Assembly (NCBI RefSeq): GCF_030296915.1
Contig: NZ_AP028031.1
Location: 2,239,001 to 2,303,000 of the forward strand
Direction of reading: 5' to 3'
From: Anaerostipes hadrus ATCC 29173 = JCM 17467
GTDB lineage: Bacteria > Bacillota > Clostridia > Lachnospirales > Lachnospiraceae
Length of the DNA stretch: 64,000 nucleotides
Shown: in pieces, positions 54,954 to 63,396 of the stretch
How the letters are laid out: every line of letters begins with the position of its first letter
Numbering within the stretch: the first letter of the stretch is position 1
Made by a program: the position numbers and the translations under genes
The notes under the pieces: model-generated
Database searches by the model: none
Told to the model about the DNA's origin: nothing
Seen by the model: the letters and a program-made list of their open reading frames with translations, nothing else

Positions 54954-56249
54954 TTATTTATCTGTTAAATTAGTTTTGTCAGGTGCGATCATGATCGTAT
55001 TCCAAAAAGAATCTTTGACTGCCTCTGCCTGAATCTCATCTACTACTGTGTCAAGATCGACATCACTTGTTAACTTCTTGCTCTCATCCATTACGGAAAC
55101 TTTATCGTTGATTCCTAAGGATGTGATCGTAACAAACTGTTCTTCACTAACTAGTGTTCCTTTCTTTAGTGGAACCGCTAACTGATAATTCTTCTGCAAT
55201 ACTGACTTGATCTCATTATACATTGCTTTAAATTCTTTGCTTCTGTATTTCTTCTCAGCTTTCAGCTGCTTTGCCTTCTTATCAGCCTTCGCAGATATCT
55301 TTTGATCAGAATAAATCTCCCAGCATGGACCTCCTGCTGATGCTGACTTCGTCTGTGCGATCACTTCTTTTAGTGGATATTTGTACTGTGTACGCTGTCT
55401 GCTTCCAACATCTGCAACCGTTACCTGATCATTATCATCGATCGCAACCAATACGATAAAATGACCTTTCTTCGTAAAATATCCTGGCCCCATCAGTGCT
55501 ACTACTGGATGCTTCTTCTTCAATGCATCTCTAACCTTGCTGACATCACTTCCAAGTCCATGACATTCCAGTTTATACTGTTGTGCCAGTGCTGGGACCA
55601 TCTCATGACTTGCTCCAGCACTACTGTAATAGCCATTCTTATATGCCCATACTGTTGTATCAACTGGAGTTACCCATTTATTCGTCAGCGAACTGATACA
55701 AACTGCCATAGCGCTTGGTCCGCATCCACTGCTTTTGATCTGATATCCATTGTCATTCCATGCTGCATCTGCCTGATTAAAGTAAATAAATCCCTGTATC
55801 GTCTCTTTCTTATCTTTCATCTCAAGACTATGATCATTATATACTTTTGGAATGATAGATTTTTTATCTTTCTTGTCTTTTTTCTTATCTTTTTTATCTT
55901 TCTTCTTATCTTGATCAGACTTTGTCTTTTGCTTCTTTGTATGCGTTACCGCTGTATGTTTCTTTGTATGTGTTGTTGCTGTATGTTTCTTTGTATGTGT
56001 TGCTGCAGCCGTTGTATGCGTATGCGTTGTTGCTTCCGTTGTCGGCTTTGCCTGAGTCGTCTGTGTTGTTGTCTCTGTCGTTGCTTCACTTTCTGTCGTC
56101 TGGGCAGAAGAATCTGTCTTGGTCTCAGTCTGTTCACTGCTTATTTGCTCTCTTGTGACTGGCTGATCTGCTCTGACCACAGACACTGATCCAAGCATCA
56201 AAAACGTATACAGAGCTACTACAGCTGCTGTTTTACGTGTTTTTCTCAT
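54954..56249 (-). CDS. secreted C39-like papain-fold peptidase of the pilus locus
   Basis: 431 residues. Signal peptide to about residue 27, a Thr/Gln-rich then His/Lys-rich linker (about 30-140) with three nine-residue repeats (THTKKHTAT type), then a peptidase C39_2-like domain with Cys176 in SSGCGPSAMA, His in KKGHFIVLV and Asp in VTVADVGS. A helical C-terminal region (about 325-431) of unknown kind follows. C39_2 proteins are secreted cysteine peptidases; the target here may be a surface or host protein. It leads the pilus operon from a strong promoter. Confidence 0.83.
   Translation of the reverse strand: MRKTRKTAAVVALYTFLMLGSVSVVRADQPVTREQISSEQTETKTDSSAQTTESEATTETTTQTTQAKPTTEATTHTHTTAAATHTKKHTATTHTKKHTAVTHTKKQKTKSDQDKKKDKKDKKKDKKDKKSIIPKVYNDHSLEMKDKKETIQGFIYFNQADAAWNDNGYQIKSSGCGPSAMAVCISSLTNKWVTPVDTTVWAYKNGYYSSAGASHEMVPALAQQYKLECHGLGSDVSKVRDALKKKHPVVALMGPGYFTKKGHFIVLVAIDDNDQVTVADVGSRQRTQYKYPLKEVIAQTKSASAGGPCWEIYSDQKISAKADKKAKQLKAEKKYRSKEFKAMYNEIKSVLQKNYQLAVPLKKGTLVSEEQFVTITSLGINDKVSVMDESKKLTSDVDLDTVVDEIQAEAVKDSFWNTIMIAPDKTNLTDK
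55929..56005 (-). repeat. 27-nt tandem repeat within the C39-like gene
   Basis: Three near-identical 27-nt units encode nine residues each (THTKKHTAT, THTKKHTAV, THTKKQKTK). It is a coding tandem repeat in the linker and could vary in number between strains. Confidence 0.7.
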
Positions 56250-56284
56250 CTTTCATTGTTCCCCCTAACTATTTAAACATACTT

Positions 56285-56312
56285 ATTATACCACTTTGGA
56301 TACCCTCGTCAA
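56285..56312 (-). promoter_or_regulatory. pilus operon promoter
   Basis: TTGACG (56312-56307), 16 bp, TATAAT (56290-56285), about 36 nt before the C39-like start. The strongest promoter match of the locus. Confidence 0.7.
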
Positions 56313-56356
56313 TAAAAATGAATGGTCATGATCCATGTTCACATTTTTTTCACATC

Positions 56357-57187
56357 TTATGCTTCAAAGACTAATTTTTCAATTGCATATGCAACACCAT
56401 CTTCATTATTTGTCTTTGTCACAAAGTCTGCGATCTCTTTCAGATCAGGTTGTCCATTTTCCATAACAACACCGGTTCCTACAGCTTTGATCATCATCGT
56501 ATCATTTCCTGCATCTCCACATGCCATCACTTCATCCATAGATAATCCAATTTGCTCTGCCAGATGTAAAAGTCCATCTCCTTTATCACATCCAATCTGA
56601 TTTATTTCAATGTTATTTTCCAGAGAACTTGATACACTCGCAATATTTTTCTCGATTAATTCTTGTCTTGCAGTTTCCCGCTCTTCCATATCATCAAAAA
56701 ATACATTGATCTTCTCAATTCCCAGCGGATGCTCTTCAATATACTTTCGCAGATCATCCAGCGGCAGTCTTGTATCTCTCACAAGTTTTAATACATGATC
56801 TGATACACCATACTCTGCAAGATGGTCAAAATAGCATCGTTCCATATACCCTTGCCCATTCTGATAAATATCACGTGTACAATGATATTTTTCCAAAATA
56901 TCAAACAACGAAAATACCGTTTCTTTTGGTAGATGATTTGTATATATGATCTTATCTTCTTTCTGATCATAAACAGTTGCCCCATTACAGCAAACAGCAT
57001 ATCGAACGCCTGGAATATCTCTTAAAAATTCTGGAATTGCTTTAAAAATACGTCCTGTTGCTGGAACTATATAAACACCCCTTCTGATTGCTTCTTTTAG
57101 AACTTCTTCTGTGTGTTTTGAAATCTGTTTCTCGCTGTCTAAGAGTGTATTATCTAAATCCATCGCTACTAATTTTATCTTACTCAT
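56357..57187 (-). CDS. Cof-type HAD-IIB phosphatase
   Basis: 276 residues with motif I VAMDLDNTLLDSE, motif II VPATGR, and motif IV MACGDAGNDTMMI. DLDNT replaces the commoner DxDGT. The ATG at 57187 has GGAGGGA within the recJ end, and lies 1 nt after the recJ stop codon; the longer in-frame start inside recJ is unlikely. Third HAD-IIB gene of the window; substrate unknown. Confidence 0.88.
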   Translation of the reverse strand: MSKIKLVAMDLDNTLLDSEKQISKHTEEVLKEAIRRGVYIVPATGRIFKAIPEFLRDIPGVRYAVCCNGATVYDQKEDKIIYTNHLPKETVFSLFDILEKYHCTRDIYQNGQGYMERCYFDHLAEYGVSDHVLKLVRDTRLPLDDLRKYIEEHPLGIEKINVFFDDMEERETARQELIEKNIASVSSSLENNIEINQIGCDKGDGLLHLAEQIGLSMDEVMACGDAGNDTMMIKAVGTGVVMENGQPDLKEIADFVTKTNNEDGVAYAIEKLVFEA

Positions 57188-57188
57188 G

Positions 57189-58919
57189 CTATCCCTCCAC
57201 AAAAAAATAATTTTGAATGTTGATCTGAAGACTTTTATATCCCTGATACTCATTGATCACTGGATAATATGTACATGTGATATACTTTGATGTTCCCATT
57301 TTCTCTCGAAATTCATCTTCATCCTCAAAAATCATGCCATCAATTCTAGTTCCCTGACTACTCTTTAATGCTAATTTTATCACATTTTTATTTTTTCCAA
57401 AAACATTCACACGTTCCACTTTTAACTTTCTGTGTGCAAATAATGGTTTTTTATTCTCTTTTCCAAATGGCTCTAAAACAGATAACTGATGGATCAGATC
57501 CATGGTAATATAATCAACTGGCATATCAATATCAATCTGTACCTTCTTTGCAAAATCTTTTTTCTCAAGGGTACAGTTCTCATTGATCTTTTTGCGGAAT
57601 TCCTGTAATTTTTCTTTTTCCAAAGAACATCCTGCGGCCATTGGATGTCCCCCAAACTTTGTGAACACCTCTTTGACTTTCATCATCTCTTCAAACATGG
57701 AATATCCTTCGATGGAACGTCCAGAACCTTTGATTCCTTCTTTTGCATCTGTTAAGACAAATGCTGGATGATTTAAGCGGTCCTTGATCCTTCCTGCTAT
57801 GATACCTGCAATACTTTCATGACATTCTGGAAGATATAATACAAGCACTTTATCTCCTTTTGCTTCATATTCGAACGCCTGTCCCAGTGCCTCTTTTACA
57901 CCATTTTCTGTCATGGTTTTCCGAAGATCATTCAGTTCTTTTAATTCTTCTGCTGTCTGTTTTGCCTTCTCTTCATCTTCTTCCAGAAATAGATTCAATG
58001 CTTTTTCGGCAGATTCCAAACGTCCGCTCGCATTGATACATGGTCCAACAATAAATCCTAGTGCATAAGACTGTATCTGTTTATCCATCAGATCATGCAC
58101 ATTCAGCAATGCTTTCAACCCGATATTTTGTGTATCTTTGATTCGGCGTAATCCTTCTTTGACAAAGATTCTGTTTTCTCCTGTCAGATCTACCACATCA
58201 CAAACAGTCGCGATCGCAAGCATGGATAACAACTCTTCCAATTGGCTTTCATCTTCTTCCATTGCCTGATAAAATGCCCTCATAAACTGAAAAGCCACTC
58301 CTGCTCCACAAAGTAACGGATACGGATAATTGCATGCTTCTTGCTTTGGATTGATCACTACATCTGCTGGTGGAAGAACCTCTTTTCTCATTCCTGCTTC
58401 ATCGGTATCAAATGGCACATCATGATGATCCGTAATGATCATTGTCAGTCCATGTTCTTTGCCGTATGCAACTGCATCTGCTGCTGCAATCCCATTATCA
58501 CAGGTAAGGATCGTATCAATCTGGTCTTCCACTGCTTTTTCAATGATATTTTCATTAATTCCATAGCCATCTTTCATGCGGTCTGGAATCTGAAAATCAA
58601 TCTTTCCACCAAGATCATGAATCGCTTTCCACAAAATGTAATTTGAGACAACTCCATCTACATCATAATCTGAAATAATACGGATCGTTTTCCCTTCTTG
58701 TACCTTTTGCTTCAAAATCTCAACTCCTTCTTTGACGCCTTTCATCAAAAAAGGATCTGAAATATCTGAAAGTTCTCCATACAGATACTGCTGTATTTGT
58801 TCATCCCCAACCACATCCCTGTTGCGGATCAGCCGTGCGATCACTGGATCTATGTTAAATTTTTCTCCAATCTGATTAAAATTAGCCTTTTTCTTATACA
58901 GATACCACTGTTCCATCAT
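57189..58919 (-). CDS. recJ: single-stranded-DNA-specific exonuclease RecJ
   Basis: 5'-3' exonuclease in recombination and mismatch repair. 576 residues, near standard. DHH phosphoesterase motifs IISDYDVDGV, LTCDNGIA and IITDHHDVP supply the Mn ligands; the DHHA1 motif is KEGIKGSGRSIEGYSM and GGHPMAAGCSL. Two adjacent ATGs follow GGAG at 4 and 7 nt, so the start could be 3 nt shorter. The hairpin at 58937-58973 separates it from secDF. Confidence 0.94.
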   Translation of the reverse strand: MMEQWYLYKKKANFNQIGEKFNIDPVIARLIRNRDVVGDEQIQQYLYGELSDISDPFLMKGVKEGVEILKQKVQEGKTIRIISDYDVDGVVSNYILWKAIHDLGGKIDFQIPDRMKDGYGINENIIEKAVEDQIDTILTCDNGIAAADAVAYGKEHGLTMIITDHHDVPFDTDEAGMRKEVLPPADVVINPKQEACNYPYPLLCGAGVAFQFMRAFYQAMEEDESQLEELLSMLAIATVCDVVDLTGENRIFVKEGLRRIKDTQNIGLKALLNVHDLMDKQIQSYALGFIVGPCINASGRLESAEKALNLFLEEDEEKAKQTAEELKELNDLRKTMTENGVKEALGQAFEYEAKGDKVLVLYLPECHESIAGIIAGRIKDRLNHPAFVLTDAKEGIKGSGRSIEGYSMFEEMMKVKEVFTKFGGHPMAAGCSLEKEKLQEFRKKINENCTLEKKDFAKKVQIDIDMPVDYITMDLIHQLSVLEPFGKENKKPLFAHRKLKVERVNVFGKNKNVIKLALKSSQGTRIDGMIFEDEDEFREKMGTSKYITCTYYPVINEYQGYKSLQINIQNYFFVEG

Positions 58920-58936
58920 CTTACTCCATTTTTCAT

Positions 58937-58973
58937 AAAAAAGAGCATCCAGTATTTACTGAATACTCTTTTT
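58937..58973 (-). terminator. hairpin between secDF and recJ
   Basis: A 12-bp stem with two G-U pairs (58942-58953 with 58958-58969) plus A/T runs. It begins 8 bp after the secDF stop codon, and the recJ start is 18 nt beyond it, so recJ probably depends on readthrough or a promoter inside secDF. Confidence 0.7.
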
Positions 58974-58980
58974 GAATGTT

Positions 58981-61275
58981 TTATTTTCTTTTCTTTTTCT
59001 TCTTTTTCTTGCGGTTTGGATTTGCTGTGATCTTCTCTGGCTGTGCTTGACTGGCTGCCTGATTTTCTTTGATCACATCTGATCCAATTCGCGTCTTCAT
59101 CATATACCAAAGTGGTCCAGTTAAAAATACAGAAGAGAACGCTCCTCCGATCACACCCACCATCAATGCTAATGCAAATTCTCTTAAGGAGGATACTCCG
59201 CAGATGAATAACGCTAACACCATAACAAATGTTGTCAAACTTGTATTGATCGTACGAACCAATGTACTTGAAATACTCTGATTCACAAGTGCTTTGATAT
59301 CATCTCTTGTCCGGATCGTCTGAAGTTTCAGATTCTCACGGATACGGTCAAAGATAACGATCGTTGAGTTGATAGAATATCCAATGATCGTTAACATACA
59401 TGCGATAAATGTTCCACCAACAGATAATCTTCCAACAGAATATGCTGCAAATACGACCAATACGTCATTGATCAATGCGATGATCGCACTGGATCCAAAC
59501 TTCACGTCTTTGAATCGAATCGCAATGTAGATCAGCATACAGATTGCTGAGATCACAACGGAAATAAATGCATCTCTTTGCATTTCATTACTGATCGTTG
59601 AACTGATATTCTCTGTTGTTACAGATTTTACTTTATAATCTTTCTTTAATGTATTTTCGATCTGTTTTCTCTGACTCAGATTCAATTCTACACTTTTTAC
59701 AACCATCTGATTGTTTGCTTTTACTTTCTGACTCTGAACAGAGGTTGACTTGCTGACTTTCTCGTAAGCTTTCACAACCTGTTTTTCCAGAGAATCATTG
59801 ACTTTCTGGTCATCCTTGAATGTGATCGTAGATGCTGTACCACCTGAAAATTCCAGATCATAATTCAAGATTGATCCAATCTTGCTTCGATTCATTGGAA
59901 GTGCAGCAAGTCCGATCAAAATGATCACACCTGCAACTGCAACGTATTTCTTACCTGTACGGACAAAATCTCTTGTTTTGATCGTTCTTGGTTTTCCATA
60001 CCATTTCTTGTCGTGAAGTCCAAAATGATATGCCGCATATACAAGGAATCGGCTGATCACAAGTGCTGTAAACATAGAGATCAATACACTCATTCCAAGT
60101 GTCTGAGCAAATCCTTTGACCGTTCCTGATCCTTTAAACCATAAAACTAATACTGCGATCAATGTTGTAACGTTACCATCGATGATCGCTGATGCTGCCT
60201 TTCCGAATCCAGATTTGATCGCTGCTCCTGTACTCTTTCCTGCCCCGATCTCTTCCTGAATTCTGGCATAAATGATAACGTTTGCATCAACTGCCATACC
60301 GATACCGAGGATGATACCTGCAAGTCCCGGCAATGTCAGTGTCGCATTAAATCCATTCAGTGCTAATAACATCATCAGCATATAGATCGCAAGTGCCACA
60401 CACGCAATCACACCAGGCACTGCATAAAATGCGATCATGATCAAGCATACCAGTACAAATCCGATGACTCCTGCTTTGACCGTTGTCTGGATCGCATTCA
60501 CTCCTAATTTCGCAGATACTACGTTAGAGCGTAATTCGTTTAATTTCACTGGTAAGGAACCGATTCGAATTGATGAAGCTAAATTCTCTGCTGCTTCATA
60601 ACTTTCCATACCATCGATCGTACATTCTCCTTTTGTGATCGCTTCCTGTACATTTGGGGCACTGATCACCTGATTATCATAGATAATATAAATTGGTTTT
60701 CCAATATTGGCTTTTGTAGCTTTCGCAAATGCCTTTGTTCCCTTAGCATCAAATTCAAGTGCAACTAAATATTCTTTCTTACCAGTTGTCTGATTCTGAT
60801 TAGTTACAGCTTTGGCTTTCTTAACATTTTGACCTGTCAATACAGTATCTAATGTTGTCTGAGTCGTTGTTTTTCCATTCTTCTTTACTTTTACCTGTTT
60901 CTGGACAGCAAAAGAAAGTGTTCCTGGTTTACCAAGCTCATCTAAAATCTTGTTTGCATCTGTCACTCCAGGAATCTCGATATTGATACGATCTTTTCCT
61001 TCCTGATAAACTTCTGCTTCTGTACTGTACCCTTCTACACGCTTCTGAAGTTTGTATACAGTATCTTTCATATCACTATCAGATACATTCTTGCCATCTA
61101 CTTCATATGTAATACTAACTCCACCTGCAAGGTCTAATCCGAGTTCGATATTGCTTGCTCGACCGATCTTCTTCTTTGTAATTCCCTTGGTTGTGATAAA
61201 TGCTCCAAATACACACAAAGCGATCAGTAAAATAAGCCCTGCAATATACTTGCCACTGCTATTACGCTTCTTCAT
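58981..61275 (-). CDS. secDF: fused SecDF protein-export membrane protein
   Basis: Proton-driven accessory subunit that helps pull proteins through SecYEG. 764 residues: a SecD half (N-terminal helix, GLDLAGGVSITYEV, a large extracellular P1-type region, then helices with LPGLAGIILGIGMAVDANVIIYARI) and a SecF half (LEFSGGTASTITF, helices with TIIGYSINSTIVIFDRIREN). The C-terminus is a Lys-rich tail. Overlaps the SCIFF maturase gene by 14 nt, a layout common in Clostridia. Confidence 0.95.
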   Translation of the reverse strand: MKKRNSSGKYIAGLILLIALCVFGAFITTKGITKKKIGRASNIELGLDLAGGVSITYEVDGKNVSDSDMKDTVYKLQKRVEGYSTEAEVYQEGKDRINIEIPGVTDANKILDELGKPGTLSFAVQKQVKVKKNGKTTTQTTLDTVLTGQNVKKAKAVTNQNQTTGKKEYLVALEFDAKGTKAFAKATKANIGKPIYIIYDNQVISAPNVQEAITKGECTIDGMESYEAAENLASSIRIGSLPVKLNELRSNVVSAKLGVNAIQTTVKAGVIGFVLVCLIMIAFYAVPGVIACVALAIYMLMMLLALNGFNATLTLPGLAGIILGIGMAVDANVIIYARIQEEIGAGKSTGAAIKSGFGKAASAIIDGNVTTLIAVLVLWFKGSGTVKGFAQTLGMSVLISMFTALVISRFLVYAAYHFGLHDKKWYGKPRTIKTRDFVRTGKKYVAVAGVIILIGLAALPMNRSKIGSILNYDLEFSGGTASTITFKDDQKVNDSLEKQVVKAYEKVSKSTSVQSQKVKANNQMVVKSVELNLSQRKQIENTLKKDYKVKSVTTENISSTISNEMQRDAFISVVISAICMLIYIAIRFKDVKFGSSAIIALINDVLVVFAAYSVGRLSVGGTFIACMLTIIGYSINSTIVIFDRIRENLKLQTIRTRDDIKALVNQSISSTLVRTINTSLTTFVMVLALFICGVSSLREFALALMVGVIGGAFSSVFLTGPLWYMMKTRIGSDVIKENQAASQAQPEKITANPNRKKKKKKKRK

Positions 61276-62638
61276 TCTCCGTCTCCCCTTCTAATGCCAA
61301 TGCTGCCTTTACCATTAATGCACATTCTACCCTCTTGCGCTCTAATTTACATCCGATCTCATAAGTTCCATCGATCGTACCGTTAAAGTTATAAGAGTTT
61401 GCACTGCATCCACCACTGCAATAGAATCTTGCAAAACATTTTTTACATTCTTCTTTGGAGTATACATTACATGCCTTGAATTCTTTGACGATCTCATCTT
61501 TCTTGACTCCTTCGTAAACATTACCCATTAAGAAGTCTTCTTCTCCTACAAACTGATGGCATGGATATAAATCTCCCCATGGAGTCACTGCAAGATATTC
61601 TGTTCCTGAACCACATCCGGATAAACGTTTTGCAACACATGGCCCTCCTGTTAAGTCGATCATAAAGTGGAAGAAGGTAAATCCTTTTCCTTCCTTCTCT
61701 CTTTTGATCATCTCTTTTGCAAGAAGATCATATTCATCCATCAAAATTGGAAGATCCTCTTCTGTGATCGCATAATCTGCTGTATCTGGTGCTACAACAG
61801 GTTCTACAGAAATCTGTTCGAATCCTGCATCTGCTAAATGCATAACGTCTTTTGAGAAATCTAAGTTATGATGTGTAAAAGTTCCTCTTACATAATATTT
61901 CTGCTGGTTTCTGCTGTCTGCAAATTTCTTGAATTTGTCGATAATAAAATCATAGCTTCCTTTTCCATTACGGAATGGTCTCATGTAATCGTGAACTTCT
62001 TTTCTTCCATCCACACTTAATACAACGTTATCCATCTCTTTATTGGCAAATTCCATGATATCATCGTTTAGTAATACACCATTTGTTGTCAATGTAAAAC
62101 GGAACTTCTTATCATGTGTTTCTTCCAAAGAACGTCCATATGCAACGATCTCTTTCACTACATCAAAGTTCATCAAAGGCTCTCCACCAAAGAAATCAAC
62201 TTCCAGATTTCTACGGTTTCCTGAATTCTCTACAAGAAAATCTAATGCTTTCTTACCAACTTCAGCACTCATTAATGCACGTCTTCCCTTGTATTCTCCT
62301 TCTTCTGCGAAACAGTATCGGCAGGCAAGGTTACAATCATGTGCAATATGAAGACAGAGTGCCTTTACAACTGTTGGTCTATCTTTGAATCCACAAATGT
62401 ATTCTTCATAACAGTCTTCTGTAAATAATACACCTGCATCTTTTAATTCTGTAACTTCTCCATAAGATTCTTTGACATCTTTCTCATCCCAGGATGATAA
62501 TTCTTTGATGATCTCTTCTAATGTATGATCCTCATATAAAGCAATCACCTCATATGTCAGGTCATCAACCACATGGACAGATCCACTTGCTACATCAAGG
62601 ACCATGTTATATCCATTATTTTTATACTGGTGAACCAT
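61262..62638 (-). CDS. scfB: SCIFF peptide radical SAM maturase
   Basis: Radical SAM/SPASM enzyme that puts thioether bonds into the SCIFF peptide encoded just upstream. 458 residues: an N-terminal peptide-recognition wing (about 1-85), the cluster motif Cys102-Cys106-Cys109 (DCNLACRYCF), a GGEPLMNF loop, and a C-terminal SPASM domain with ECKKCFARFYCSGGC for auxiliary clusters. It lies 95 nt after scfA with a hairpin between (62676-62708). Confidence 0.95.
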   Translation of the reverse strand: MVHQYKNNGYNMVLDVASGSVHVVDDLTYEVIALYEDHTLEEIIKELSSWDEKDVKESYGEVTELKDAGVLFTEDCYEEYICGFKDRPTVVKALCLHIAHDCNLACRYCFAEEGEYKGRRALMSAEVGKKALDFLVENSGNRRNLEVDFFGGEPLMNFDVVKEIVAYGRSLEETHDKKFRFTLTTNGVLLNDDIMEFANKEMDNVVLSVDGRKEVHDYMRPFRNGKGSYDFIIDKFKKFADSRNQQKYYVRGTFTHHNLDFSKDVMHLADAGFEQISVEPVVAPDTADYAITEEDLPILMDEYDLLAKEMIKREKEGKGFTFFHFMIDLTGGPCVAKRLSGCGSGTEYLAVTPWGDLYPCHQFVGEEDFLMGNVYEGVKKDEIVKEFKACNVYSKEECKKCFARFYCSGGCSANSYNFNGTIDGTYEIGCKLERKRVECALMVKAALALEGETENEEA

Positions 62639-62675
62639 TGTTTCTTTCTCCCTTTATCTGTTATTTTCTTTCATC

Positions 62676-62708
62676 GAAAAAATGAGGCGGCCCACAAGGA
62701 ACGCCTCA
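62676..62708 (-). terminator. attenuator-like hairpin between scfA and scfB
   Basis: TGAGGCG pairs with CGCCTCA (62708-62702 with 62689-62683) and is followed by a T run on the minus strand, 26 nt after the scfA stop codon and 37 nt before the scfB start. It would let the peptide be made in excess over its maturase. Confidence 0.7.
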
Positions 62709-62733
62709 AGCACAAAGTCTTTGTTCGATTTGA

Positions 62734-62877
62734 CTATTTGCTGTGTTCGCAGGTCTGGTTACCTACTGTACAAGATGTTTTACATGCTGACTGGCAAGAT
62801 GTCTGGCATTCACCACATCCACCTTTTTTCACTGTGTTCTGTAATGTTTTATTTGTCAGAGTTTTAATATGTTTCAT
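62734..62877 (-). CDS. scfA: SCIFF ribosomal peptide precursor
   Basis: 47 residues, starting MKHIKTLTNKTLQ and ending CEHSK. Six cysteines (CGEC, TSC, SAC, TSC, QTC) in the C-terminal 27 residues define the SCIFF family (six cysteines in forty-five residues). AGGAGG lies 8 nt before the ATG. The maturase ScfB forms Cys-to-Thr or similar thioether links. The family is nearly universal in Clostridia; its biological role is unknown. Promoter at 62916-62944. Confidence 0.95.
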   Translation of the reverse strand: MKHIKTLTNKTLQNTVKKGGCGECQTSCQSACKTSCTVGNQTCEHSK

Positions 62878-62907
62878 CTTATCGTCCTCCTAATTCTCAT
62901 AAAATAA

Positions 62908-62945
62908 CTTGCTATATTGTATCATATTCATTTTCAAATAGCAAG
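62908..62945. repeat. 8-bp inverted repeat bracketing the scfA promoter
   Basis: CTTGCTAT (62908-62915) and ATAGCAAG (62938-62945) are exact complements. One arm covers most of the -35 hexamer and the other lies next to the -10, so it may be an operator or an mRNA 5' hairpin, or chance. Confidence 0.45.
62916..62944 (-). promoter_or_regulatory. scfA promoter
   Basis: TTGCTA (62944-62939), 17 bp, TACAAT (62921-62916) with a TGA extended -10. The -35 lies in the last codons of the upstream membrane-protein gene. Confidence 0.6.
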
Positions 62946-63299
62946 CATTCCACCTAAAGTTCCTCCTGCAATACATAAGAAACATGCTGTGATCCTTTCT
63001 GTGGAAAACAGAACGATATTTTTTTGAAAAATCCACGAGATCAAAGTCAAGATCATAAAGTATAACATTCCTGCTGCAAATCCCCATAAAAACTTCTTTT
63101 TTCCGATCTTACTTCCGATCAGCATGCCAGCAAAAACAGATGCAAGAATATATGTAAGTGTGACCCCAAGATTCGCGATCTTCATTCCTGCATTGCTTTG
63201 ATAGATGATAAATGCAAGAAGACACAATAAAATTCCTGTGGCAATGTAGGCAAATACCAGACTTTGTATCATATAGAGTCCCTTTTTCCCCATGTCCAT
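62934..63299 (-). CDS. TIGR04086 / YrzE-type four-helix membrane protein
   Basis: 121 residues with four membrane helices (about 10-30, 43-63, 68-88, 100-119) and GMLIGSKIGKKK between the second and third. It resembles the TIGR04086 family, often beside scfA in Clostridia. AAGGAG lies 8 nt before the ATG. Function unknown; a link to export or handling of SCIFF is suggested by gene order only. Confidence 0.75.
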   Translation of the reverse strand: MDMGKKGLYMIQSLVFAYIATGILLCLLAFIIYQSNAGMKIANLGVTLTYILASVFAGMLIGSKIGKKKFLWGFAAGMLYFMILTLISWIFQKNIVLFSTERITACFLCIAGGTLGGMLAI

Positions 63300-63396
63300 A
63301 ACAATTGCTCCTTTTTCTATTTAATCTATGAATGGTATTTTGAATCTATACCTTTTTGTGATAAACTGACATTAAAAATACGAAAGGAGTTTTCCT

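Noticed and set aside
55929..56005. Short regular repeats considered as a CRISPR array
   Set aside because: Units are contiguous with no spacers, stay in frame and encode a protein repeat.
55461..56189. 242-codon plus-strand frame opposite the C39-like gene
   Set aside because: Its Cys/Arg/Leu runs are the antisense of the Thr/His/Lys repeats and it has no ribosome site.
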